From Pomacea canaliculata (taxonomy: Eukaryota > Mollusca > Gastropoda > Architaenioglossa > Ampullariidae), in NCBI RefSeq assembly GCF_003073045.1, contig NC_037590.1:40416751-40480750 (forward strand): a DNA stretch of 64,000 bases, written 5' to 3'. Each line of letters starts with the position of its first letter. Position 1 is the first letter of the stretch. The notes beneath the pieces are model-generated. The model was not told the origin of the DNA and searched no databases. It saw only the letters and a list, made by a program, of their open reading frames with translations. Shown in pieces: positions 49,401-61,144 of the stretch. Made by a program: the position numbers and the translations under genes.

Positions 49401-52400
49401 GCATAAATTCTTTAATCTTTTGCATTGCAGCATGGATGATGAGTTTAGTCATCGACTGAAACAGATGACAAAACGAATACAAGGTAAAGACTTGTTAATA
49501 ATTATGAATCAGACTTTTTTCAGTTTCATCTGAAACAAATTGGGGTTTATAAGTGGGAATCATTTACATGTACCTGTTAAAATTCATTACATATGCTGCT
49601 TTTGGAAATATGGACGTTATGCAGCCATGTATACCATGGACATATATTGCATCATAAAAATGTTTCTTAAAATGCTGAAGATGCTCTTCCTCAAGTTTTG
49701 CAAACTTGATGGAATGGAAGAACGTCAGTGTGTACAAGTTTTGAACTGCTGCTAGTACAGTTAAAAGACAAAAAAGTAATAAAATTTATTTTGACTGGGA
49801 AAAAAAGGCAATGAGGGATTTGTTTGGCAGGTTAATAAATTTAATCTCATGATTTTTTTTCACCTTAACAGTTTTAAAGAAAAAAATCAAAAACTTTGAA
49901 GAGGAGTTCGAGGAAGTTCATGGCTACAAAGTGAGTAGTGAAAACGGTAGTAACTTTGTAAGTTCATTTAGGAAAGACATAAGTTGCATCAAATCACACC
50001 TGAATCAAATAACATGATCAACAACAGACCTAATACAGTTTAATACTAATGACTTCTATAACACCTTTCTCCACCATTAAGGTGAACTCAGACTGCTTTA
50101 CACAAAGAAAATTGCATATGCATGATAAATGCTAACACCATACAGTTGTCAATTCTAGAATTGAGGAAGTACGAGGAACTGACTCACAGTGGTGGAGTAA
50201 GCTGACATAGGTTTTGTTCCATTATTCATATCTAGCAGCATCTGAGTATTAGGCATGTCTATAAAGGGTGCCTGTTCACTGGCCAGCTTGAAGGCCAAGA
50301 TGCCCGCACTGTAAATGTCAGGTTTAGTATTGTATCCAGCCAGATTCTTTTGTTCAAGAATGTCTGGACTGAACCACTGGAGGCAATCAACAGCATGTTG
50401 GGGATAGTCATAGACTGTTCACAGGCGCTGGCCTCCTATGATTGTGGAGAGAGTTGTGGAGGTCAGTGAGAAACACCTGTCCGCTAGCTGATATTAAAGC
50501 ATAGCTAGCCTTCATGCCCCAGTGCTATGAAAGTATTGTAGAGCATGCAGTACATTCCGCAAGATATATATGTGACCATTAGCTCTGGCAGTCCTGCTGT
50601 GAAATAGGCATGCAGCAGTCAGCAAGAACCATAGTCCATAACAGGCATGACTGTCCGCAGTTCATGGCGATGGACAAAGCTACAGTAATGTGGGAGAATA
50701 TTTATCTGGAAAAGAAGTTTCACTACTAGAAAGGTGAATGCTGTTTGCTGAATCTTTCTGTATTACAACACATGTAGTTTTATGTCTGGTCTGCCAAGTG
50801 TAGGTCACATTTTTCCATTGGGCTAGAGAGTATAAAATTGTGAGTTTTTTTTATCTGCAGCCATCTCAAGGAGAAAAAGCAGCAAGGCCTGAAATAAAAA
50901 AGTATGTGACTGAGCTGTCACGGACTAGAAAAGACATTAAAAGTAAGTTCTCCAACTTAATTGTTTTCTTTTCGAACATTGTTTATCTTTCCTTTACTAC
51001 AGCATAATCTCCCTATCAAGACTTGCTTAAATCCACCAAAATCAGGTTGTAACAGAAGGGGTAAAATTAGGGAAATCAACCAGTCTGCTTTCATTCCACA
51101 AACCATGAACTCAGACACCTATAAATTCAAGCTCAACGCTAAAAATAAAGCTCTTAAAATCATATAGTGCTTTTCTTTGTTGTTTTAACTCTCACTCAAT
51201 CATGCGTACATATGTTGCCATTTCTATTCTTGATTGAAGATTTGTAGGGGAACTAACTCTCCAGATAAAGGTCATTAGTGAAGCACAGTGGACTGATGTG
51301 CGCTGATAAACAAAGAGACAACAGTGACTGGGCCTAGTCATTTTGATCAAAAACCATATCACCTCCGGCCTGAGTCGAATTGACCTTGCCATGACCATAT
51401 TCGCCCATGTAAGACCACATCGTCCAACATCAAAAGTGGCATCACTCTAGGCCCAGGCTAAATGAATTTCCCAGCAGCAACAGCTGTGTGATGCTTACTG
51501 AACATCTGCATTTACATTTAAATTTAAGAATAAATGACAACTATGCTTAGGTGTATGGGGAAGTAGTATTTTGTTCTGAGCAAATTATACTGATTATAAA
51601 TATTAGCCCTTAAATTTTGATGAATTGGAAAGAGGGAGATTGTATGTGTGTGTTTGTAGTTTTTTCAAAGCTTTGTAAATAATTTCACCCTAATTTGTCA
51701 ATAGGAAGTGACACTAAGTCCATACAGTATCTCTACCGTGTTTATCGAATACTGGTGTCACTACCCTTTACATTTGCTATGGTTTTGTTGGCATTCACAG
51801 TTGGATGCATATCACAAATTCCTTTCAGCTCTCTCAAAGGTCTTTCTGTGAAGATGCACACCTCACCTTCTCGAATTCAGGGCTGCATGAAACAAAATGT
51901 GTGGTATAGTAAGGTTGACTGGTGTCCCTTACTAGGTTTTATTTATCCCTCTTCATCCTCCTGTGTTCATATTTTCACTCACCCACTATCATAATCTGTG
52001 AACAACATACACTGCCTTGTGCTCAGGCTCTTTACTGAATGTATATTCAGCTTTAATATTATAACCTCAGAATAACCAGGCAATAAATCTTGCACCATTT
52101 ACCCAGCAAACTATATCACATCAGTAGCCGTTCTCTCAAGTGTCTGCTACATACTTTTTGTGTTCTCTTGAGGAAATAGAAATGTGCATTATCAGTTCTA
52201 CCTTTGTTATATATAACACTCTCTTATGCTAGCCAAGGTTTAACAATCTTGGATATGTAACCAGATGTATTCCATAACTAATGATACATTTCACAAGAAA
52301 TGTTACATTTGAATTACAGTGGCATGTTTGTATGGATGAGAGAATATAAGTGCACATAAACTTTGGTATTTTAATTGTCACAGTTGAGTTACTCAATTTC

Positions 52401-53470
52401 TTAGTTGATACTGCTAAAGTACACTTACTTTTCTGTCATTGTGGACATTCTTAAGCCTTCTACTGAACATCTGTTTATATATAAACCATCAACTTTCAGG
52501 ACTGCGTGAAGACTGTGAACAAGGGAACCGCAGTCGGCATGGAAGTGGGGCCTCTTCATCGGGAGATTCACCTAAAGTAGAAGAGACTTTGAAAGTTATT
52601 CTTGTAGCTCTCAAAGAGAAGCGGCAGGATGCCTCCAGACCAGAAGACATTACTGTGAGTACAGTTTTGTTCTGTTTTTACTTTAGATATTGTTTAAAGG
52701 TGACATTAAAAAAAAATAGTTATCCTTCAGTGCTTCAGTATTGACACATTTGTTGGTTTCAGCTGATGTCACGGGACCAGGTGCAGGAGGAAAAATTAGC
52801 TATACAGAAGGCCCTACTTCACTTTGAGGGACTACATGGGAGACCAGTAAGTATATCAAAATCATTACAGAGTGATTCGGTAAATTTGTGATGGTGGACA
52901 AGGGATGATCTCTACTTTTTTCTTTTGATAATATGGAAAAGCAGATAACAGAGTGTCAGATCATCATCGTCTGAAGATAAAGGTGCTTAAATGAACTGTT
53001 CTGATACAGGTGTGGTGTCTCAGTCTCTAATACCTCACTCCCCACTCATAAAAACGTTGTGGGATTGCTTTTACCTTTTGAAAATATGCCACAAATGATT
53101 TTACACAAAATACACACTTGATTGATTTTGGTACGACCTCCTTTTTGTTAGTCAGAAAGTGATCTATTAGACTTATGAGCCTGCTGCTTCAGTATGTTTT
53201 GGTATCTGTACAGACATCAAAGGAAGATAAAGATTTGATGAGACCTCTCTATGATAGATATCGTCTAATCAAGAGACTCCTTGCCAAGCCAATGTCTGTG
53301 AGTGATCTTTAAAAACTAGACTTGTTTTTATGTCTCGTTTTTCTTTGTGCAGAAAGTAAATGTATTATAAAAATGTGCTTGAGTATATGTTAATGTTCTG
53401 TCTCATATTTACAATTTTGAGAGTGTGTGATTGTGTGTGCATTGATATTTTGTGGACACTTATCCATGGC

Positions 53471-53502
<32 letters not shown>

Positions 53503-56223
53503 TTTTTTTTTTTTGACAGCCCCGGAACTCTTTAGATCTGCCTACTGTGCCAGAAGACGGGTTGATAGAAATTCCGACTGGTTCAGCCATGGCTGCTATT
53601 GCTGGAACTGCTTTTGTGAGTTCTGTGGATTCATGTGGAAGTCTTCACAGTAGTAGTCTTTACAACAGTGGATATGTTCATGCAGTTTAGTGTATGCGTA
53701 TGTGTTATGTATTTCGTGTGTGAGAGAGAAAGAAAGACCCATCTTTCCAGAGGACAAAGTTGATGGTTAGGGTTAGAGTTATTTTATTTTACATGTTAGG
53801 GTTATGGCTTTGAAAGTCCCATGGGTTAGGTCAGGAGAACCTTATATTCAGTTTTTGATGCATTTCTTGTGAAGATGAATGATTTTCTTGTAAAAGTTCA
53901 GAGAGAAGCGATAAGGTGCATGAACTGGAGACTGCCCACATATTGTTATATATGAAAAAAATTTGTAGTTCTTGTGGAAACTGGAGACTGCTTCTGGTTT
54001 ACATGTATTTTTGACAAGTGCCTTCCCAGCTTTCAGTAAGCACATATGTGTTTTGAGACATGTGGGGAAGGTAATTTAGTACTTAAAGAAGAGATAATGT
54101 CAGACCATTAAAGACTTTTCATATACAGCTCTCTCCCTCCAACGACATTTAAGTATCAAACTGCTCCATAAGCTATCATCCCACCCCCACTGAGAATGAT
54201 TCCTGTTATTTTAGTATTCTGTCCTTAAAGTAATGGTTAATGACCATTGTCTTGTGGTCTATGTGAACTAAAATTGTCAGTTCAATTTTCTGATAGCCTA
54301 TGAACATTGAAAATATAAGGATATTGTGAAATGTGGCTTTGAAGGGTTTTGATATTCATGGAATAGTGAAAGATTTGGCTGCAGATGTGGTCAGGCTTGG
54401 GGTTTCTGGAGTTTTTTCCCCATGATGCCCATTACATCAGCTTAATTTTTTTGTGTTGTAATCTATTTTTGAAGAGGCTATTTGCATGTTGTCTATTATC
54501 GTTGTGTTGTGAAGAAAGTGGTCAGGTCACCTTACTTCCCTTTCCATATGCTGCCTCAATTAATTAGAGATAGTGATTGGTGCTTATTAATATCTGATAG
54601 GGCCTTTTGATTCTTTCTTGTGTCATTGTTTAAAAAAAGGGGGGGATTTTCAATACTACAGAGTGATATACTGGTCCCCAGAGAATTTGAGATTTTGACT
54701 AATTAGGCCTTTACTGCTTGGATTGATTTAGTTTCATTAATGTCAAGAATTTTTTTTTTTAATTTTCCACAGAAAAAGACCATTCTCATACCAACAGCGG
54801 AATTGGAAGAAGAGAGGTTTGAAACTGTAGACTTTGCAATCACGAGAGATTTATCCGACTTTAGATTCACAGGTTTCCATGAAGTTCCCACTCATGTGGG
54901 CAGTGTGTTTCCGAAGGTGCGAAAGAAAAATGATGTTGATACTGGCCAGGAGTCATCAGAGTCTTTTCTCCATGAGCTGAACATGTGAGTAACTTCACTG
55001 GTGATATTTTTTATTTCATGTATTTCATGTAGTTTGTTAATATTCAGCAAAATATGAGTTGGAGAGCTAAGTGGCAATATAAGAGTGCTAAGAGTGTGAG
55101 TATGCATTTACAAATTTTGCATTTATTGTTATTGTTATAACAAGATCAGATGCATGATTTTAGTCCTAGAAGAGTGCTTTTTATGCAGTTACCAGCTTCA
55201 TGAAGAACTGGAGCAGTCTAAGGCAGAAAAGAAACAGCTACGACATCATCTGCGGGAGTTTGAGAAGAGTTTTCAAGAAAAGCATGGACGGTGAGTGTGA
55301 AATTACATGGGTCTACCTTAATCCTCTTCCAGCCTCTGATAAGTGAGGGTGAGGGTCAGTCAGCATGGAAGGTCAGTTTGACATTACATTATTTTTTCAA
55401 CATGGGTGTCAGGAGGAGGTATTAGTACATCTTAGCAGCTGTTGGAAGAATTTGCTGGGTCATAATCATTAGAGTCTTGACTATGAGGGTGGTTTCACTG
55501 TGAACTACAATTGATATATTTGATGACTATTTTGGAGGTTTGTTGAGAAATACACAATAATTGAATGAGGGAGGGAAAGAAGGAGTGTGAGTGATTAGTT
55601 GATTTCCTTAGGAGCTGTTAAGGCTTTTTTTTTTTTTGCTGTTTTAGAAAAGTTCAGAAGGAAGACAGATCACCCATGCAAGAGAGCTACTCAAGATACA
55701 AGGTATCTTGTGCTTTTTTTTAAAGAAAAAGGCATCATGTCACTTAAAGTGCACTTAAAGACTAAAAGTAATTCCTTTAAAATCAGAAAATTCTTGCAGC
55801 AAATTGTTGTTCTGTCCTTTTTAAAAAAAAAAATTTATGTCCCGTTTTATAGGTGTTCTAGCATGACATCACTTTTGATTATACATGAAACATTTTATGG
55901 CTGCCTACACTTGCTGATGCAAGATGAATTAGGTGCATCCCTTCACGCTCATGGTTATGCATACTTATATGCACACAAACAGTTGCATGCATTCATCATG
56001 TCACACAAGGAAATTTAAAGAAAATATCTCCAATCCTTTTTTTTAAATTTTGTTTTTGGTGTTTAAATGAATGGAGACAAGGTTATTGTGGTGCCTTCTT
56101 GGGCAAGAAGATGAAGGGACATCATGATGATTCTTAAAGGATGATATTTTTTTCTGATTGTTTCAGCAAGTCAAAGCCAGATTGCGTCTTCTTGAAGCTC
56201 TGGTATTAAAGCATCAAGAATGA
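37492..56223 (+). CDS. FAM13: FAM13-family RhoGAP protein
   Basis: Coding exons: 37492-37660, 37993-38202, 38637-38817, 39072-39195, 39937-40071, 40965-41140, 41348-41398, 41658-41728, 44471-44519, 44806-44941, 45532-45587, 45992-46049, 46712-47062, 48145-48258, 48422-48482, 49431-49483, 49872-49930, 50861-50942, 52500-52654, 52763-52846, 53214-53297, 53520-53615, 54773-54984, 55189-55290, 55648-55702 and 56167-56223 (TGA). They total 2,981 nt, one short of 994 codons (missing base near 47038). Residues about 20-225 form the RhoGAP domain, with arginine finger R65 (EGIFRVSGS), LLKLFLRELPDSLIP and FGPNIF. A proline-rich exon follows, then an acidic low-complexity middle. The C-terminal half carries FAM13 hallmarks: LKKKIKNFEEEFEE, LMSRDQVQEEKLAIQKALLH, MRPLYDRYRLIKRLL, KKQLRHHLREFEKSF, QKEDRSPMQESYSRYK and KARLRLLEAL. 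The N-terminus (MRKFVSPRTG) resembles FAM13B, but the intact arginine finger predicts catalytic activity. Start ATG 37492 (MSKMRK) or 37501. Likely one invertebrate orthologue of FAM13A/B. Confidence 0.95.
40210..40860 (-). mobile_element. CR1/L2-like LINE fragment (RT C-terminus)
   Basis: Minus-strand frames from 40850 down read LLTGCLSYFIQRLQKVQNST, LVLRTRKRDHATPLLCSLHW, YKLSVLCFNFFAG and VRQLRSSSDDHILTIP. This is the reverse-transcriptase C-terminal pattern of CR1/L2-type LINEs. It is truncated, with stops and frameshifts, in a FAM13 intron. Confidence 0.8.
42331..42486. mobile_element. Tigger-like terminal fragment nested in the RTE LINE
   Basis: Begins after TA with CAGTCAAATCTCGCTACTAT and contains several CTATGCCACT repeats, a terminal and sub-terminal layout like that of pogo/Tigger elements. 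It splits the LINE reading. Boundaries are approximate and a matching inverted right end is not evident. Confidence 0.5.
43503..43815. mobile_element. Short non-coding insertion nested in the RTE LINE
   Basis: LINE protein similarity stops after TATVAMARL and resumes at KYKLYKSL near 43818. The roughly 310 bp between starts TGACAATGAACAACTTTATT and has no coding match, so it is a later insertion of SINE-like or unknown type. Confidence 0.55.
46550..46690 (+). repeat. Possible tRNA-like SINE fragment
   Basis: The stretch CGGCTTGGGTTACAATGATT continuing AGTGCATGGGCTG resembles the 5' end of the SINE at 30.9 kb (GATTAGTGCAT versus GGTTAGTGCAT). Weak call; in the FAM13 intron before exon 46712. 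Confidence 0.35.
48750..49040 (+). mobile_element. CR1/L2-like LINE fragment with TG/GA repeat
   Basis: Plus-strand reading near 48900-49010 gives NYANSLINGCPQYMIDK, VQSVQNFVACLALKS and RKCNHV, the same RT C-terminal block as at 40.7 kb but in the opposite orientation. It stops at a TGTGTG-GAGAGA microsatellite at 49019-49040. Intronic in FAM13. Confidence 0.7.
50195..50790 (-). pseudogene. STRAD pseudokinase processed pseudogene
   Basis: Minus-strand translation in shifting frames gives, in protein order, YILRNVLHALQYFHSTG, ISASGQVFLTDLHNSL, LQWFSPDILEQKNLAGYN, TKPDIYSAGILAFKLAS and APFIDMPNTQMLLD. These match the kinase-like domain of STRAD (STE20-related adaptor, the LKB1 partner) from the middle of the domain towards its C-terminal lobe. 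At least four stops or frameshifts interrupt it, and no introns separate parts that a source gene would be expected to split, so it reads as a decayed retrocopy. It lies antisense in the FAM13 intron 49931-50860. It is not functional as protein. Confidence 0.75.
53471..53514. repeat. Poly-T tract at a FAM13 acceptor
   Basis: More than 40 nearly pure T residues directly precede the acceptor at 53518-53519. It acts as an extreme polypyrimidine tract and is likely length-variable. Confidence 0.9.
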
Positions 56224-59200
56224 AGGCAACATGATAAATTGATTCTTGTTATTTTAAAGTCAGTTGCCACAAAAAGTACTAGGCTAGGTTTTTGTTTTAA
56301 ATCCAGACTTAGAGAGCGGTCAAATAATTGACTAGAACAAAGTGAAAAGCCCTTTGTTTAGGAGTTAACAGTTGCCAAATTTTTTTCATGTAATGGCATT
56401 TACAGACAAAGTGGCAAAAGTGCATGAAGGAAAAGTTCCTGTAAGCTGTTAGATTCTGTTATTGGTTAGAAGGCTGTAGCATTATGGTTAGACTATTACA
56501 GTGTATCTGTGGGGTTTAGAAAGATAGAAAATGTCACTGTACACTGTTCAATGAACCCTATGATATGCTCTTGTGTGTATGTGTGTGTTTATGCAATGTG
56601 CTTATGGGTGTGTCTCTATGGATTTATGTATAGATATGTATGTGTATGCTGTTGATGCATACCATGACAGCTGTATTTGGCAACTGAACAGAAAACCTCA
56701 TGTTGCTGTGAGTTACAAAATGTGTTGTTCATACGGTCGTCTTCTGTCAAGATCTACTTTGACTTCCATAAAATAATTGCAGTTGTTCCTAAGGAAGAAT
56801 AGCACAATCACCCATCTTTTTTGTTGTGTGTGTATTGTATTTAAGAGACAAATGTGATGTTTGACTAGTATTTAAACAATATGCCAAAATTTTCCAAAAT
56901 TTTGATTATTCTCCATGCACAACCCAACTTCCTCTCTGTGTCTAAGAGGGAGAAAAGAGAAAAATTTGTGAACATTATTCTAGTTTAACCTTTTGCCTGC
57001 CATCCTAACATATTTAATGCCTAGTCTTTTGATTAAAACTAATGTTACCTATTCTGTAAGTACAGTTCGTGAATAAGCAGTTGTTACATTTTTTTAAAAT
57101 AGGTGTGTTCTTATAATGTAGGACCTTGTATTACTTTGAACTGCTGATATGTGATATGAGTCAGCATGACTAGTTCGCATGACTGGTTGCGAGAAATATA
57201 TTTGATACAACAAACATGCACAGAGAGAGAAAGAGAGTGTGCGTGTGTGAGTGAAGTGAAGTCTGGCGTGCATTAGTACAACTATTGCACCTTACATGTA
57301 TGCTGTCATTGCCTGGTCAAATAATTTTTTTTAAAGATTCTAAGTATAATGAATTATCTGTTGATCATTTTACCAGCATATATGATGGAAGGTGCCTGGA
57401 TATTTTTCACTGGAAATTCACATCAGGTTTTGCATTTCATGTTTGCAAAATATGTTTGCTCCTACCATTTTTGGTGTAATGTGTTTCAACTGTTTCAGTC
57501 AAGCTCTGACTAACTTATTGCCTATGGTTAAATGACAGCAGTTTTAAAGATAAGAAGGGTTATCATTACCTCTCTCTCTCTTGTGCTCACACGTGCATGC
57601 ATGCATGTGCACACACAGAACCATTAATGTTTCTAACATTCCTAGCCTGTTTTCATTTCATGTTATGTAGATTTAAAAAAAAAACATAAAGCAGAGCAAA
57701 AATAACATTCTTTATCATATTGTCATGTTCAACATCTCGGTTTTGATTGTAGGGAAAGCCAGGCGTTTTAGATTTATGACTTTGATTTTTTTTTTTTTAA
57801 TGTATCATCCTCCAGAGAACAGTGTTTAAAGCACTCTGCTCAATTTTCTTCCCCATCTTATTGGTGAGAAATACCTGTCCAGACTTTCCATAGAAGCAAA
57901 CAGAATGGCAATTGTGTTTAAGCAAAATATCAGAATGTTTTCCTTTTTATAAGTGCCCAAAGATGATTTGTTTTTCATTTTACCAGGTTCTTTATTGCTG
58001 GGTTTGTTTTGATTTTTTTGTGTCTGATAATTTCTTCCTGTTCATTGTGTTTGATTTACAAGACTTTCTTGAGATGTTTTGATGAAGCTAATGATAAGAA
58101 GTGGTCAGTCATTTGATATGGTCTCTCATGATGCTAACATAAACAAGTAATGCTTTTGCTGGTGTATCAGCATTCTCTTGCTTGTTGCTAGCTGCTGCCG
58201 TTTGGCCATGTTTTAGTGGGAATGGAGTCATATTATGGGCAGTCAGCATGCCAGGTATTTACTGCTAGTCAGAGAAAGTCTACAGATTCTAGCGCCGCTT
58301 CTGAAAGGGAAGTCAGTGGCAACATCCCTTGTAAACATTAACTGTCTCATGAGTAACTTGACTTGGCAGCACACGTGCACACAATGACAGTTAGATGAGT
58401 GTTGATCTTAGAACGCATTAACTGTGATAGACTTATTCTGCATATGTTATTTGTTCCGCCAGTTTTAATTTGTGGTAATACTTAATTCTTTCCTGTTACT
58501 GCCGCACCTGAGAAAAACAAGTATTATTGATTATTTTTTTATTGTTCCAATAGTATTGCAGATGACAACAAAACTTCCTCTGCTCTTTCGCTTGCAGTAA
58601 TGCTTTTTTGCGTCATGGATAAACCTTCAACAACCAACTAATCTGCTTGCATATCGTCATACTTTTGGCCCTTTTGCTGATCACAACAATTTGGTAATCA
58701 TATGAGATCTTCAAGATAAAACAAATTTTCATCTGTATATTATTAGAAAAGCTACAGTAGTAAAAAGTTCCAGTAAAGTGAAACTGCTGTTTCTACTCCT
58801 CTCACCATCTCCTGTTATCTGCTTAGTTGTGCAATGACCAGTCAGATGACTTTGGTCATCTACCAGCACTGTCTTCCCATGGTGAAATCATATTCTGGAG
58901 TGCACTTTTCAGTCTTTTCATCCTTTTTCACATTTGATTAAACAGCTTAATGAAGCCCAGTAGACTGATTGTGCAGCAGTTTTTGGCATCTTGCGGTTCT
59001 TGCAGGGGATATGAACCTTGGTTGTCTGATTTCTTTGTTGATTTTAAAACTACTGGGAACTTTGACCTGATTAAAAAAATTAGGAACCTACCTTAGTTCG
59101 ATTTCTTGTGGAGAAATGTCTCGAAATGACTCCTGCTGTTCTCACTTTAATTAGTCAATGACAGGAGCCCAAAGTTTTCATTAGTGGCCTTTTTTTAATG

Positions 59201-61138
59201 ATGGTATTAGTCTTCCTCAAGATCTTGTAATAGTCTATGAATATTGCATGGCTTTAAAATGTTAGCATATGTATATTGAAAAGAAATTTTAAAAAATCAT
59301 TCATGATAACCAAATAAAAACAAATTAAAATGAAAATACTTCATGAAGTGATGTTCTTATAATCATAATTATTATCATCACTTCTCTACATACTTCTGCA
59401 TGACAGTTTTGGATACAGTTATTAGCTGTGATACCTTTAGAGAAAACTCTGCTTATCATATTAAAAGCCAATGATATTTCAAATGGACTTGATTAGCAAC
59501 TAATATGCAGTTCATCCTGTCAGAAGCCAGTGTGGTTATGCTGAGTGTTGGACTCTACATATACCTGGCTGTTTTTTTGTTGTTGTTTGGCATGAGGCTT
59601 AACGATTAGGATTTCTATAATGGAACTTAAAGGCAAAGATATGCGTTGTCATTACCTCATTACCATTAAAGAGTCTTAAAGTCAAAATGTTTCTGCTGTG
59701 ATAGATGTTTTGCAAGTTTTCTTCTTCTATTTGAAAACTCACAAACGTTTTTACAAATCTTCTTTCAATTTTTGAATGGAATTCCCAAAGCACAACTGGA
59801 AACTTGTTCATGATGAAAGATCTGGTCTGGGGGCACTGCATATGCTGCAAATATATATATATATTTTTGTTTCATTTGATGTTCATCATAAATTAAAATT
59901 TATTTTTCAGGGAGTGGAGTTGTGCTACAATAGCTGCTTAATGTCATGGTTTTTATTCTCCTGCTAGATGCATATTTTTGTTGTTTTTGAAGCCTGATAA
60001 ACAAAAACACCCATAGCTTTGGATGCTTTAAACCTTGAAAGTAATTGATTTTGTAGTTTTCTTTTGTTGCTGTTGCTGATATTGATGACATTGACAGAGA
60101 ATGCAATAATAACTGAAATGTTATCCTATTGAAGGTGCTAGGCATAGAATTATTCTTGGCTAGTAAAACATGTATGGGAGCTATGCCAACAGTATCAAAG
60201 TTAAATTGAACACAAAGTGAAAATCCTTAGCCCTTCCATGCTTTAAACATGTAAAAACATTGAGAATGCTGTTTTCAGCTGCAGTGATTGTAGGGGAATT
60301 ATCAAGTTCTAAATGATGTTATTATTTCATAGTAGTCAGTGAATATTAACTACACAGAACCAGTATTTGTTTTTTACCTGTTGATAGTGATTGTTTTGAA
60401 AACATCTTGTGGCATGGCACATTGCATGGCAATTTTGATTATGCATCTCTTATTCCTAAGAACTAAACACCAAAATGGAAATGTTTGTGGGAAATTTTAC
60501 CTTACCAAGCATAAATCAGGTTAGCTTTGGTTGTGATATTACCAATATACATTTAGAGAACTGCAAGTAGCGAGGCATTGCTTTATTCTAAAGAGGCAGT
60601 AATTTTGCTTTCCACTGTATCCTTGGGGATCTATGTTCTTGCATGCTTGAATGCAACAGGAGGAGAGCTTAGAGGTTATTTAAGTTATTTAAGGAAGGCA
60701 AGCTTGTGTAAAGGCAAACCAGAGTCCAACATGAAATTAAGTTCAATGTTCACAGAACATACAGTTGTCATTGGTTTGCTACAAAAATTAGTAACAAATC
60801 AATTTTTTTTAAATACACATGGATTGATTTAAATTCATATTTTTGATGTCATTGTAGACCTCTTCAAACATATTTTATTGAGGTATTGCTTCATAGGCAA
60901 GCTGACATTTGTGAAATTATGGGAAATGTTCAAAGGCTTTATCTCATGGACAAAACGTTTTTGCTCAAATTAGTATTAAAATAGTGTCATTTAATAAAAC
61001 AATCTTTACATTTAACAATTTTGCATTTGAGTTAGCCTTTAAAAACTCATACATCTGACTGCCTTTTGTTTGCCTACTGCTAAATGTGTCCTTTTAGTTG
61101 AAGGCTTTTGTCATGATGATTCACCAGAGATCCCATGA

Positions 61139-61144
61139 AATAAA
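61139..61144 (+). promoter_or_regulatory. Candidate proximal polyadenylation signal
   Basis: AATAAA in the long region downstream of FAM13. Confidence 0.35.

Noticed and set aside
51695..51994. 99-codon ORF with a hydrophobic stretch in a FAM13 intron
   Set aside because: No phase-compatible splice sites, no family match, and conserved flanking exons join without it.
55599..56018. 139-codon plus-strand ORF after the FAM13 coiled coil
   Set aside because: It overlaps exon 55648-55702 in another frame and continues through intron; no homology seen.
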